Positions 17,850 to 26,714 of a stretch of 64,000 bases of DNA are shown here, piece after piece. Where the stretch lies: positions 80,904-144,903 of the forward strand of contig CBDBHI010000056.1 of assembly GCA_965205595.1 (NCBI GenBank). The letters are read 5' to 3'. Within the stretch, counting starts at the first letter, position 1; each line of letters starts with the position of its first letter. A model generated the notes under the pieces. It saw only the letters and a list, made by a program, of their open reading frames with translations, ran no database searches and was not told the DNA's origin. This stretch comes from CATQHP01 sp965205595. Its GTDB lineage: Bacteria; Acidobacteriota; Terriglobia; Bryobacterales; UBA6623. A program made the translations under genes and the position numbers.

Positions 17850-18880
17850 CATGCTGGGAATTGACTATCCAAGTGCAAAACACCAGCAAGCTGAACCTGC
17901 AACAGATCCAGCAGTTTCTCCACTCCAGCGAGGGATTCGATTCAAAGGCAAAGGGCGGGCCGAGATCTACACGTGGGTGGCGCGCACGCTCGCCAGCACG
18001 GCTACAGCCGCCAGAACCGCGCCGACAAAGGGCTGCTGCGGCAGTATCTGGTCAAGATGACCGGACTGAGCCGGGCGCAAATCACGCGGCTGATCCAGCA
18101 GTACCGGCAGGGCGAGCTACAAGCAAGACCAAGATAGGTCCTACAAGATCAGCAGCAGGCCGAACTTGACGCAGTAATTTCACGGCCCGACCCGCAAGGC
18201 CAACCCGGCTTTCTGCGAGTGGATACGCATGGGCTCGCGATGGCGTCAAGGGCGTCTACCACATCAATGCCGTGGATGAAGTCACCCAGTGGCAAGTGGT
18301 CGGCGCCACGCCCGCGATCAGTGAAGCCTGGCTGGAGCCGTTGCTGAAAGCCATGATCGAGCAGTTTCCCTTTCGTATCCGCGGCTTCCATTCCGACAAC
18401 GGCAGCGAGTTCCTCAATCGCACGGTGGAGAAGCTATTGAACAAGCTGCTGATCGAACAGACCAAGTCGCGTCCGCGGCACTCCAACGCCAACGGCTTGG
18501 TGGAATCGAAAAACGGCGCGGGATCCGCAAACACACGTTCGCGGCGCCGCACGCGGGGCGCATCCAGCGCTTCTACCAACAGCACTTCAATCCCTATTTG
18601 AACTTCCACCGGCCCTGCGGACAGCCCGAGACTCAAGACCGACGCCAAAGGCGAAGCGGGTGTACCGCCACTACCAGACGCCTTGGGCGAGAAGTTGCCC
18701 GAGGCCGCCAGCTATCTCAAGCCAGGGCAGAGGCTGGAGGCTTGGGCCGCATTGCCCAGGCCGAAAGCGACACGGCGGCGGCCCGCCGGATGCAGCGATC
18801 CGCCAAGCAGAAGCTGTTTGCCAGTTCCGTTCCGCGAACACGCCGTGCTGAACAGCAGGAAGAGGGCTGTGGAAATGACG
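17850..18880 (+). pseudogene. Decayed integrase-type transposase (relative of 24305-25561)
   Basis: Pieces in several frames match the intact transposase at 24305-25561 in order. LNLQQIQQFLHSSEG resembles its N-terminus, LLRQYLVKMTGLSRAQITRLI the helix-turn-helix, and DGVKGVYHINAVDEVTQWQVVG, GFHSDNGSEF and LVESKNGA the DDE catalytic core. YHFNPYLNFHRPC-like and PWARSCPR-like remnants come last. About 150 codons between the helix-turn-helix and the catalytic core are missing. A 75-bp sequence lies exactly there (18111-18185) and recurs at 19161-19235. The frame is broken repeatedly, so the element is dead. Confidence 0.75.
18111..18185. repeat. 75-bp perfect direct repeat, copy 1
   Basis: Bases 18111-18185 are identical to 19161-19235 (start GGCGAGCTACAAGCAAGACC, end GCAGTAATTTCACGG). 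This copy sits inside the decayed transposase, at the point where ~150 codons are missing. The perfect identity contrasts with the decay around it, so the duplication is recent or the sequence was conserved. Confidence 0.85.
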
Positions 18881-19160
18881 GACGATGGAAAACGAGGAAA
18901 ACCAAAACCAGGTTTCCCTTCGTTTCCCACCGCCCTTGGAAATCGCTCCGCGATTCCCACAATCCCACAACCCCGACGACGATTCTCTCCTTGCCAAAAC
19001 TCAAAATCAAAAAGCCCGAAAGGAGCCCCAGCGACTCAAAAAGCCCCAACCCCCGTCTTCAGGCTCATCCTTCGATGAGAAAATGCTCCGCAATCTCGAG
19101 TGCTGGGGTCTTAGTGTGGAGACCGGTTTGCGGGGGGGGCGCTGATACAATTCGTTGCGT

Positions 19161-19235
19161 GGCGAGCTACAAGCAAGACCAAGATAGGTCCTACAAGATC
19201 AGCAGCAGGCCGAACTTGACGCAGTAATTTCACGG
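19161..19235. repeat. 75-bp perfect direct repeat, copy 2
   Basis: Second copy of the 75-bp sequence at 18111-18185, spaced 1,050 bases apart in direct orientation. It lies between the end of the decayed transposase and the IS256-like fragment. The stretch from 18880 to 19160 otherwise holds no recognisable gene. Confidence 0.85.
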
Positions 19236-19322
19236 GCGAGATCTCGCATGGGTGACAAGTTTGTCGAGAGTGTCCCAGGTCCAGTTGGGGGTTGTGAGGC
19301 GGCGGTGTAGAGGGGCATTGTA

Positions 19323-19553
19323 CTAGGCGGCGTTTTGGTGGGCTGTGGCGGTGGGATTGAGGACGGCGTCGAGCATCCAAAGATCCTTATAGCCCATGAT
19401 CTTGCGGAAGTTTTTCTCGGTATCCAGGAATGCCGCCGCCGCCCAACGGCGCACCATCGAAGCATCCTTCCAGCGCGTCACGCGACGTGTCTTGCGCCGC
19501 GCGCGCGCGTTCGGGCTCTCGACGATGTTGGTCGTCGCCAGACAACGATGCAA
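19323..19553 (-). pseudogene. IS256/mutator-like transposase, C-terminal fragment
   Basis: A 76-residue frame reading RCLATTNIVESPNARARR, then VTRWKDASMVRRWAAAAFLDTE and FRKIMGYKDLW. This is the C-terminal end of mutator-type (IS256-like) transposases, carrying the last catalytic Glu in the NIVES segment. The ~300 upstream residues, with the two catalytic aspartates, are absent, so it is a dead fragment. It is bounded by the 75-bp repeat and, about 150 bases to the right, by the IS21 element. Confidence 0.6.
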
Positions 19554-19772
19554 CCATGATTATCTACTTGACGCAAGGCTAGATGGGGTGATAGTCTTGC
19601 GAACATGTCATTCTTTGACTGGCTGTCCTATTGGAAGTTGGCGATTGAAAAGTCTGTTGAATCTACTTGGTCAATTGCAGCGGACAAGCCTTTGCTTGCT
19701 TTCGTTGCCAAGGGCGGAGTAAATTTGGACCACTTCGGCGGAGCAAAAGTAGACCAGTTGGTGAAGGGGTAG

Positions 19773-19857
19773 CGGTTTTCGTGGGACGGCTGGAACGGAG
19801 CCTGCGGTCGCCCTTTAGGGCGGCCCAGGCGTAGTGGAGGCCGTCCCACGAAAACCG
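19773..19857. repeat. 18-bp perfect inverted repeat at the istB end of the IS21 element
   Basis: Arms 19773-19790 and 19840-19857 are exact complements, with an inner CGCCC-TTTA-GGGCG hairpin between them. It lies just after istB and could end its transcript or shield the element from outside transcription. Confidence 0.7.
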
Positions 19858-19874
19858 GGCGAGTGGCCGGTGGG

Positions 19875-20636
19875 TCAGCCCAAAGAGTGAGCCCGCTTCT
19901 TCTTGCTCTGGATCAGACGGAAGCTTTCGCCGTTCAGCTCTAGAATATGAACGTGGTGCGTGAGGCGATCGAGCAGGGCGCCGGTCAGCCGCTCGGAGCC
20001 GAAGACCTCCGTCCATTCGTTAAACGGCAGATTCGAGGTGACCAGCGTCGAGCCCTGTTCGTAGCGCTGGGAAAACACTTCGAACAATAACTCCGCTCCG
20101 GTCTTCGATAGCGGCACGTAGCCCAGTTCATCGACGATCAGCAGATCCTGCTTGGCCAACTGCTTTTGACATCGCAGCAAGCGCCGTTCATCTCGGGCTT
20201 CGAGCAGCTCATTGACCAGTGCCGCCGCTGTTGTGAAGCGTGTTCGATAGCCGCGCTGACAAGCCGCCAGTCCCAACGCCAAGCCGATGTGCGTTTTGCC
20301 CGTGCCGGAATTACCCAGTGCCGGCACGTTTTCGCGGCGGTCGATAAACTCACAGCGCGCCAGTTCCAGCACCAGCTTCTTGTTCAACGCCGGCAAGGAC
20401 GGGAAGTCGAAAGTGTCCAGACTCTTGGTCACGGGAAACTTCGCGGCCTTGCTGCGGCGCTCGGTGGCCCGCTGTTCACGGTCGAGCAGTTCCAGCTCGC
20501 AGAGTTGTTGCAGGAAGCTCCTCGAATCCAAGCTCTCGGCGGCGCATTGCCGCGCCAGTTTGTCGTACTCGCGCAGGAAGGTTGGCAGCCGCAACGCTTT
20601 CAAATGCGCTTCGAGCAGAAGTTTCGACCTCGCCAT
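19875..20636 (-). CDS. istB: IS21 transposition helper ATPase IstB
   Basis: A 253-residue AAA+ ATPase related to DnaC. It contains GNSGTGKTH (Walker A, residues ~107-115), DLLIVDELGY (Walker B) and VTSNLPFNEW (sensor 1). IstB hydrolyses ATP to select targets and activate the IstA integrase. The usual Walker A start GPSG or GNSG is intact, so the protein looks functional. Its ATG overlaps the TAA of istA (TAATG), so it depends on istA translation. Because istA is interrupted by an in-frame TGA, expression may be reduced. Confidence 0.9.
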   Translation of the reverse strand: MARSKLLLEAHLKALRLPTFLREYDKLARQCAAESLDSRSFLQQLCELELLDREQRATERRSKAAKFPVTKSLDTFDFPSLPALNKKLVLELARCEFIDRRENVPALGNSGTGKTHIGLALGLAACQRGYRTRFTTAAALVNELLEARDERRLLRCQKQLAKQDLLIVDELGYVPLSKTGAELLFEVFSQRYEQGSTLVTSNLPFNEWTEVFGSERLTGALLDRLTHHVHILELNGESFRLIQSKKKRAHSLG

Positions 20637-22135
20637 TACCCCCCTCCTTGTGCCGGCAGTGCCAAATAGTCCGCAGCGGAGGTTTGCTCCACCTGGGCTG
20701 CCGGCAGGTGCGGATACTTCGTCAAGTCCAAGCGCGGCGGCCGTTGCTCGATGCGGCACAGCACTAAGTGCCTGACTGCATCCAAGCCAATCGCTCCCAA
20801 CTCGCAGGCTTGGCGCACCGCCGCGGCAACGTGCTCGAATCGGAAGTCCTCCAGTCATCGCAATACCTGCACGTACTCGCGCTTGCCTGGCTTTCCCAAC
20901 CGTGCCTCGAGCAAACGTCTCAAGCACGGGAACTGTTCGGGCAGCTCCCAGCCCGCCAACGGGGCCGCTTGATCGAGCGCGTTGGTCTTGCGTTCCAGCA
21001 GTGCTAGGTAATGCAGCGGATCGAAGATCAACTCTTCGCGTTCGTAACTGCGCCGGTGGCGCGCGATCTCTTCGCTGCCACAACAGATCACGATTTCATC
21101 GACGTAGCCTTTCAGCAACACCTGGCGATGTCCGTAGCGTGTGGGCACCGAGTAGTCGTTGGCGCGATAGCGCACCAATGACAGCGACGTCACCCGCGTG
21201 GTGCGTTTGTCGCAGGCGTCATAGGGCGTGGGCGGCAAGGGCAACAACGCTTGGCGGTCACGCTTGAAACGTTCCTCAATCGTTTCGGTGTGCCGCCGCA
21301 AGCGCCGCTTACGATTGTTGAGGCACTGCGCTTCGAGCTGCTCGTTGAACGCTTCCCAGCTTGGAAACCTTGGCGCCGGCACCATGAAGTTCCGCCGGGC
21401 ATAACCGACCAGTCCTTCCACCTTTCCCTTGTCGTTGCCTTTGCCCGGACGCCCGAAACGATCGGAGAATAAATAGTGCGACTGCAGTTCACTGAACACC
21501 CTGGTCCGCTTGCGCCTGCCGTCGCCCAGAATCCTCGCCAGCGCCAAGGTCGTGTTGTCGTAGAGGATGCTGCGTGGCACGCCGCCGAAGTACCGAAACG
21601 CTGCGTTGTGCCCCTCGCAAAACGCTTCCGTCGTCGCGGCCGGGAAAGCTTTTACGAAAGCGTCATCGCTAGGCGGCAGATCGACCACCAAGTAGTGCGC
21701 CTTGCGCTGTACGCCGTCAATGACCACCAGAGCTTCACCGCAGTCGGCCTGGGCATCGCCCGCCGGATGCACCAGCGGCACGAACATCTCTTGCCCGCCG
21801 AGCTTCTTGTCGCGAACATAGTCCTTGACGATCGTGTAACCGCCGGTGAAATCGTACTCGTCGCGCAAGCGGTCGAAGATGCGTTTTGCGGTGTGGCGTT
21901 GTTTCTTCGGACGTTCCTGATCGTCGATGAGGATCTGATCGACGATTCCGGTGAAGGGATCCAGCTTCGGCCTCTGCGCTGGTTGGCGCCGCCGATAGCC
22001 CGGCGGAGTGGCGTAGCGCAACATCTTGCGCACCGTCCCTCGCGCCAGGCCAAACCGTTTGGCGGCCTCGCGCTCACTGAGCCCTTCGACAAAGACACTG
22101 CGCCGTACTTGAGCGTATAGCTCCACGCGATACAT
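20636..22135 (-). pseudogene. istA: IS21 integrase IstA interrupted by one in-frame TGA
   Basis: The frame from ATG 22135 encodes a helix-turn-helix (LSEREAAKRFGLARGTVRKML) and a DDE integrase core (GDAQADCGEA, SILYDNTTLA, KGKVEGLVGYARR). A TGA at 20857-20855 comes after VQVLR. The same frame then continues without gaps for 72 codons, LEDFRFEHVAAAVRQAC...RPPRLDLTKYPHLP, the normal IstA C-terminus, ending in TAA that overlaps the istB start. One nonsense change therefore removes the C-terminal ~70 residues. No SECIS-like hairpin follows this TGA. Upstream starts (GTG/ATG to 22180) would add 15 residues. Confidence 0.85.
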
Positions 22136-22276
22136 CCCTCTCGTGTCCCACAAACACCACAGGAATGTTCGCTGGACCACTCGGACGGTCTACTTTTACT
22201 CCGCCCAAAAGCAGCTTCGATTCGCCGCTCTATGGTCTAGTTTCGCTCCGCCGTTCTCACTGCAACGAGCACGAAG

Positions 22277-22640
22277 ATGGGTGTCGTCGTTGGCTTGTGG
22301 GACGAAGGCATGGTAGTTTGTTCCTCCATGCAACGCCTCGCCCCACTTCGGTTCATGCTGATTAGCTTCTCCGGCCGGATCAAGCAGTACCAACGCGATG
22401 GCATCGCGTATCTGCAAGAAGAGGAGCGCATTCTTCGCGATCAACTGGGCGATAAACGTCTGCGACTGACCGATGACCAGCGTCGGCGTCTGGCGGTGAA
22501 AGCCAAAAAGCTGGGACGTAAGGCTCCTGCCGAGTTGGACTCGCGGTTCACTCCAATTACCCCCCTTGGCTGGCACCGCAAACTGGTCGCTCAAAAGTAC
22601 GACCGCAGCCAACGTCGTGGTCCCGGAGTGCACTTGGTTC
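22277..22640 (+). pseudogene. Integrase-core transposase, N-terminal fragment
   Basis: The reading frame contains RIKQYQRDGIAYLQEEERIL, RDQLGDKRLRLTDDQRRRLA, KKLGRKAPAELDSRF and the GWHRKLVAQKYD segment. This is the N-terminal DNA-binding part of transposases with an rve integrase core that are common in Acidobacteriota and Planctomycetes. After QKYDRSQRRGPG the similarity stops and the ORF runs on into unrelated sequence to 22741. The catalytic DDE domain is absent. The piece directly abuts the right end of the IS21 element, which may have split a larger element. Confidence 0.6.
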
Positions 22641-22930
22641 GCTCTACGTTCGGGGCACCACGCCGAATATCTCGCACTCAAGTTGATTCCATGCCTTCCT
22701 CATCCGAACCAGAGCTACGTAGAGCCCCCCTGAGTGATTGATAGTCGGTCACGGAGCGACAAGGTCAAGGCCTTGCGCCCGCCGTCACCCAAATCCCTAC
22801 AGCCGTGATCTAAGTACTGCTTGATAAACCGGTACTCCTCCGCGTAGGAATCAGAGCCGTGCTGCTGCGCCAGAGACCGCAGAGCTGTGAGCAAGTTCCG
22901 CCGACACCTACCTTCTAGGCGCGAAAAAAA

Positions 22931-23365
22931 TTACGGCAGCAGCTGTTCGCATTCGCGGCCCAGGATCTGATTATCCAGCTTCGAATCGTGTGCAACGTAG
23001 TCGAATGGATCTTGATCGGTGTAATTTGTGTGACGGCCACTATCCAAAGCCTGCTCAGCGCGTCTTCGCTCATTCCGGAGAACATTGATTGATTCGTTTC
23101 GAGCCATCCGCACAAGTAATCCGACGTGTTCGTCTAGATCAATGGTTGGACCGTCGGCACGATCGAATTTGCATGCCCACTGGTAGAACTTGAATAGGGA
23201 AACTTGAACAATGTCCTCAACCTGGAAGGTATCGAACTTGAACCGAGAATGAACGAAGCGGATTAGGTCATGCCTCCGTTTCGTGACGAATACATCAACT
23301 TGGTCCAGCGAAGAAGATCTGTGTTGCACCAGCTTGGGCCCTCCAGTTTGCTTGCCGGAGAGCAA
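22931..23365 (-). CDS. Orphan ECF-sigma-like protein, region 2 only
   Basis: A 144-residue ORF (TTG start). Residues ~30-110 read RRHDLIRFVHSRFKFD, VEDIVQVSLFKFYQWACKF and LLVRMARNESINVLRNERRR. These resemble sigma-70 region 2.1-2.4 of ECF factors, where EDIVQ corresponds to the -10-melting and core-binding helices. Region 4, which recognises the -35 box, is missing because TAA follows at 22931. Past that stop the same frame stays open for ~58 codons to about 22740, giving plausible helical sequence, so a nonsense mutation is possible. The region has lower GC than its surroundings and lies in a transposon graveyard. It may be a fragment. Confidence 0.4.
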   Translation of the reverse strand: MLSGKQTGGPKLVQHRSSSLDQVDVFVTKRRHDLIRFVHSRFKFDTFQVEDIVQVSLFKFYQWACKFDRADGPTIDLDEHVGLLVRMARNESINVLRNERRRAEQALDSGRHTNYTDQDPFDYVAHDSKLDNQILGRECEQLLP

Positions 23366-23369
23366 ACGA

Positions 23370-24010
23370 GCTGCGTGTCGGCGCTACTCGTCATGGCACT
23401 CCCAAGCGGGGCTCTGGTGCGTGGTATCGCTGTGAGATTCTTACGTCAGACGTATCATGCCAAATGAACTAGAAGTTAGTCCTCCATTTGCTTTCCATAT
23501 TCGCCAGTCGTTTCCGGATGAGTGTATCCTTCGATTTCCTACCTACTGTCGGGCCGCCATTCCATTCGGAACGTCCGGTCTGGGTCTAAGCGATTCTGGT
23601 AAATCGAATAGCCAGGTCCTTTGACCGCTCCGCAGCGAATCCGGTTTCAACGAAAGTTGCGTACCTCGTTATGAATCCCGTGGGATGTCTTCGTCGTCTT
23701 TGCGTATCGAACAAAGTGCTCGGTTAGCCTCCCGAAAAAGTGACCTCAATGGGTTAGCGTCGCGGTGCCAGAAATCTTACACATGTCTATATTGTTTTTT
23801 CATGGTCCTCTCAGTGATTCATGAAGACCCCGCGACGCAACCTCTTGCGTTGCACACATCAAGGATCAGACACCTGGTTTGTTTCGCCTTCTACACACAG
23901 TTTCCTGGGCAGAGAACCAACTTGTAGAACTTGAGTGCTTTGAGCAGCTACAAAATTATCTACAGTGGATTTCGGACCCATCGGAAATCCTCCGTAAGTC
24001 ATTGAAAACA
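23370..24010. other. Intergenic stretch without recognisable genes
   Basis: About 640 bases between the sigma-like ORF and tRNA-Val. Base composition is closer to even than in neighbouring genes. Only short ORFs occur (the longest, 80 codons at 23685-23927, has no recognisable motif). I see no repeat, RNA or regulatory structure that I can support. Confidence 0.6.
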
Positions 24011-24011
24011 A

Positions 24012-24088
24012 TGGTGGGCGCGCCCAGACTCGAACTGGGGACCTCCTGCGTGTGAAGCAGGCGCTCTAACCAACTGAGCTACGCGCCC
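24012..24088 (-). tRNA. tRNA-Val (anticodon CAC), CCA encoded
   Basis: Read on the minus strand, a complete cloverleaf is present. The acceptor arms are GGGCGCG / CGCGCCC, the D arm is GCTC-AGTTGGTTA-GAGC, and the anticodon stem CCTGC / GCAGG encloses the loop TTCACAC with anticodon CAC. The T arm is CCCAG-TTCGAGT-CTGGG. The discriminator A at 24015 is followed by an encoded CCA (24014-24012). Anticodon CAC reads GUG valine codons. The integrase-type IS begins about 160 bases to its right, and tRNA genes are common integration neighbourhoods, but no attachment-site duplication is visible. Confidence 0.95.
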
Positions 24089-24304
24089 GGCGCTTGGTGA
24101 CTTACGTTTTCGTCGACGGGCCGGCCTGACTGACTTTCTTGGCGCAAAATGTGCCACATTCTACCGACTTCGCGGCCGGAAGATAGAACTCTGCAGATGT
24201 CTAGCTTATCAGCTTTGGTACGGCCTGATTTGAGCGTCTTGTCCAATACAAGATGAGCCTGGAGGTAATTTGGGCAAGGTCGATTAGGAATAGGCAAGCT
24301 GCGG

Positions 24305-25561
24305 GTGATGGGAGTCGCCGTGCAGCAAGCCGAATCACTGAGTCTCGATGAGATCGAGAGTTTTCTTGACGGGTGTGGGTCCGTCGAGTTCCAGGCCGGA
24401 AGTCGAGCGGATAAATACGCGCTCGTCGAAGGCGTCCTGAAGAGGCATCATTATGCCGACCAGAAGCGCTCGGTTAAAGGATTGTTGAGACGCTTCCTGA
24501 GCAAGCTAACCGGCTTAAGCCGCGCCCAATTGACTCGCCTCATCGGGCAGTTTTTGCGCGAAAAGTGCGTTCGGCCGACAGCCTATCGAAGGCGCCGCTT
24601 CCCCACCAAGTACAGCCGCGCCGACATCGTTCTCCTGGCGCATGTCGACCAAGTACAGCAACGTCTCTCCGGGCCGGCGACGCGTCGCATTCTCCAGCGC
24701 GAGTTCCAAATCTACAACCGCAAGGAGTTCGAACGCCTTGCCGAACTGTCGGTGGGACACCTCTACAACTTGCGCAAACGCGCCGTCTACCGGCGACACA
24801 GTTTGCATCTCGACAAGACTCGACCGACACCCGTGGCGATCGGCGAACGCCGCCAACCCGAGCCGCGAGGACGTCCGGGCTACCTGCGCATCGACACCGT
24901 GCACTCGCCCGAACAGGAAGGTGAAAAAGGCGCCTACAGCATCAATGTGGTCGACGAAGTGACGCAGTGGCAGGCCGTCGGCTGCGTCCAACGCATCAAC
25001 GAAAATCACCTCATTCCCTTGCTGGAAGGCCTTTTGGAACAATTTCCATTTATCGTTCGCGGCTTTCACTCCGACAATGGCAGCGAATTCGTCAACCATC
25101 AAACCGCTAAACTGCTCGAGAAGTTGCGAATTGAATTTACGAAGTCTCGCGCGCGCCGTTCGAACGACAATGCCTTGGTCGAAACCAAGAACGGCGCGGT
25201 GGTGCGCAAGTGGATGGGCTACCAGTTTTTGCCCTCGGAAGCGACGCAGGCGATCGACACCTTCTACCGCCAGTGGCTCAACCCGTACTTGAATTTTCAT
25301 CGCCCATGCGCTTTCGCCAGCGAGCGCCGAGACCGCCGCGGCAAGTTGCGCAAGGTGTACGCCGAGTGGAGCACGCCGTGGGAAAAGCTGCTCAGCCTGC
25401 CCGCCGAGCAGCGCGGCCTGCGCGCGGATCGCTCGCTCAAGAAGCTCCAAGCGCGAGCGGACACTTGTTCCGACACCGAGTTTGCCGAGCAACTCGACGC
25501 TCAGCGCAACGAACTGCAACGCGTCTGCAAAGACCTCGCGATCTGCTGGCGCACGCGCTAG
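24305..25561 (+). CDS. Integrase-core DDE transposase
   Basis: A 418-residue protein (GTG at 24305, or ATG at 24308). The N-terminal helix-turn-helix region is VKGLLRRFLSKLTGLSRAQLTRLI. The rve/DDE core contains RIDTVHSPEQ (Asp), GFHSDNGSEF (Asp) and NALVETKNGAV (Glu), followed by a YLNFHRPC segment and a C-terminal WEKLLSLP tail. All three catalytic acids are present and the frame is unbroken, so it is probably active. It is the intact version of the fragment at 17850-18880. The strand opposite carries a long overlapping ORF that is only a codon-bias shadow. Confidence 0.85.
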   Translation: MMGVAVQQAESLSLDEIESFLDGCGSVEFQAGSRADKYALVEGVLKRHHYADQKRSVKGLLRRFLSKLTGLSRAQLTRLIGQFLREKCVRPTAYRRRRFPTKYSRADIVLLAHVDQVQQRLSGPATRRILQREFQIYNRKEFERLAELSVGHLYNLRKRAVYRRHSLHLDKTRPTPVAIGERRQPEPRGRPGYLRIDTVHSPEQEGEKGAYSINVVDEVTQWQAVGCVQRINENHLIPLLEGLLEQFPFIVRGFHSDNGSEFVNHQTAKLLEKLRIEFTKSRARRSNDNALVETKNGAVVRKWMGYQFLPSEATQAIDTFYRQWLNPYLNFHRPCAFASERRDRRGKLRKVYAEWSTPWEKLLSLPAEQRGLRADRSLKKLQARADTCSDTEFAEQLDAQRNELQRVCKDLAICWRTR

Positions 25562-25587
25562 ACAACGCCCCGACCCGAGGCGTTGTC
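25561..25587 (+). terminator. Hairpin at the transposase stop
   Basis: GACAACGCC (25561-25569) pairs perfectly with GGCGTTGTC (25579-25587) around a 9-nt loop, overlapping the transposase stop codon by one base. There is no T tract, so it is a likely but weak or factor-dependent terminator. Confidence 0.5.
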
Positions 25588-25839
25588 GGCTCCTCCGGCC
25601 CACGTCCGAAGACGGCCGTGGGGTCTCGCCTGGGATGGCTGCAAAGGGGGATTGGGGTGCCCGCCCCTTCCCCCTTATGCAATCCCCCTCACCCCGCCCT
25701 ACGAAGCCACAAATAGCTGTAGCCGCCGACCTCAACTCACGCTATAATCCCCCTCAACCCGCAGCTGCTTCGCCTCTCTCCTTCAGGCTCATCTTTCAAT
25801 TGGAAAAGAGGGTCGACAGCCGTTACTGGATGGTTTTTC

Positions 25840-26496
25840 GTGTTTGCCGCGGTCATGCACTGGCTGGGTTGGATGCTGTTGCCGGTGAAGCTGGGCACGT
25901 TCATCGAGGCGGGAGACTTCGCGGCGATTAATGTGCAGTGGCATCTTTGGGTGTGGATGTTTCGAGTCCACATATTCGGGTATTTGATCGCGGTGATGGC
26001 GCTGGTTGCGCTAGCCGCTTTGCTCTCGGATTCGGAGGTTCGGGTGCTGTTGTGGCCCGGAGCGGCAGTTGGCGCCGGGGGCCTGTTTGTCAGCGCTCTG
26101 GCGTCTGCCTTTTACTATCACCACGGGGCCTGGGGTGCGCTCGAAATGAGCGGCGAGGCGGCGGGTGCGGTGCAGCAGCACATTAACGCTCTGCGCCTCG
26201 ACACGGAGTACGTGACTTGCTTGGTGCGCTTCGGCCGGGTTTTCTTCGGGCTGGGGCAGGTGGTGATGTCAGCCGGCTTGATTTTGGGTAGTATCGCGCC
26301 GAAGCCGATTGGCGTCGCGGGCGCGTTTCTGGGAGTGGCGGCGATGGTGCTTACGATGGCACTGCCGGACGATTTGGCGTTTTATCTGCCCGTGTTTCAT
26401 CTCAATTGCCTGTGGCTGTTGGCGATCGGCGTGATAGTGTTGCGGAACCACGGCGTAACTTTCTTGAGCGACGCAACGACTAACCCTTCAGAGTGA
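25840..26496 (+). CDS. Multi-pass membrane protein of unknown function
   Basis: A 218-residue hydrophobic protein with five or six predicted membrane helices: VFAAVMHWLGWMLL, IFGYLIAVMALVALAALL, LLWPGAAVGAGGLFVSALAS, GRVFFGLGQVVMSAGLILG, AGAFLGVAAMVLTMA, LNCLWLLAIGVIVL. Charged and His-containing loops lie between them (QWHLWVWMFRVHIFG, FYYHHGAWGALEM), but no known cofactor motif is recognisable. The first possible start is GTG 25840. The open frame extends back to the IS end at 25794 without a start codon (NWKRGSTAVTGWFF), so the true N-terminus may have been replaced by the IS. It lies upstream of the selenoprotein gene, separated by a MITE. Confidence 0.55.
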   Translation: MFAAVMHWLGWMLLPVKLGTFIEAGDFAAINVQWHLWVWMFRVHIFGYLIAVMALVALAALLSDSEVRVLLWPGAAVGAGGLFVSALASAFYYHHGAWGALEMSGEAAGAVQQHINALRLDTEYVTCLVRFGRVFFGLGQVVMSAGLILGSIAPKPIGVAGAFLGVAAMVLTMALPDDLAFYLPVFHLNCLWLLAIGVIVLRNHGVTFLSDATTNPSE

Positions 26497-26500
26497 CTCC

Positions 26501-26680
26501 AGCCCGCATTTCTCACCACCTGACGGCGAAAGCACGCGATAGGTGCGCCACTACTTCGTTGCGCTCGATCGTCGTGCTCAACGGACTGACAAGTACGCCT
26601 CCGCGCGCCAACCGTCGCCCGCCTCGTATTGACGCACCTCTCACGCACTTTCGCTCGCCACGTGGTGAGAAATGCGGGCT
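26501..26680. repeat. MITE-like element M1, copy 1
   Basis: A 180-bp element with terminal inverted repeats AGCCCGCATTTCTCACCAC / GTGGTGAGAAATGCGGGCT (19 of 19 complementary). The flanks are CCAG on the left and CTAG on the right. The internal sequence is the reverse complement of copy 2 at 34239-34419 over its full length, with modest divergence. No protein is encoded. It ends directly before the GTG/ATG starts of the selenoprotein gene, so it may supply or remove that gene's promoter. Confidence 0.8.
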
Positions 26681-26714
26681 AGTGCATGGACTTTCGAAAA
26701 TCTCGGCGCCACTG

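Larger units (their letters stand above)
19706..22259 (-). mobile_element. IS21-family insertion sequence
   Basis: A 2,554-bp element. Both ends begin TG when read inward and share GGCGGAG(T/C)-type repeats. The left end has TGCCAAGGGCGGAGTAAA, then a second GGCGGAGCAAAAGTAGACC unit. The right end, in reverse complement, has TGAGAACGGCGGAGCGAAA, then GGCGGAGTAAAAGTAGACC. Multiple internal end repeats are the transposase-binding sites typical of IS21. It carries istA and istB in TAATG-overlapping order. No flanking target duplication is obvious. It separates the IS256-like fragment from another transposase fragment at 22277. Confidence 0.8.
24251..25794 (+). mobile_element. Integrase-core (rve) insertion sequence, apparently intact
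   Basis: The inverted ends AGATGAGCCTGGAGG (24251-24265) and, in reverse complement, AGATGAGCCTGAAGG (ending 25794) enclose a single intact transposase gene, 1,544 bp in all. The same end sequence (TTCAGGCTCATCCTTC) recurs at about 19060, at the right end of the decayed relative, which supports the boundary. A clean target duplication is not apparent. The right end lies immediately before the membrane-protein frame at 25840 and may have removed its start. Confidence 0.65.

Noticed and set aside
20855..20857. In-frame TGA in istA as a second selenocysteine
   Set aside because: The residue is not a conserved Cys position in IstA, and no SECIS-like hairpin follows. A simple nonsense mutation explains it.
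24515..25735. Long minus-strand ORF opposite the intact transposase
   Set aside because: It mirrors the transposase codons, has no recognisable domain, and is a GC-rich shadow frame.
24012..25794. tRNA-Val as attachment site of an integrated island
   Set aside because: No tyrosine integrase and no duplicated 3' tRNA segment are visible. The neighbouring IS uses a DDE transposase.
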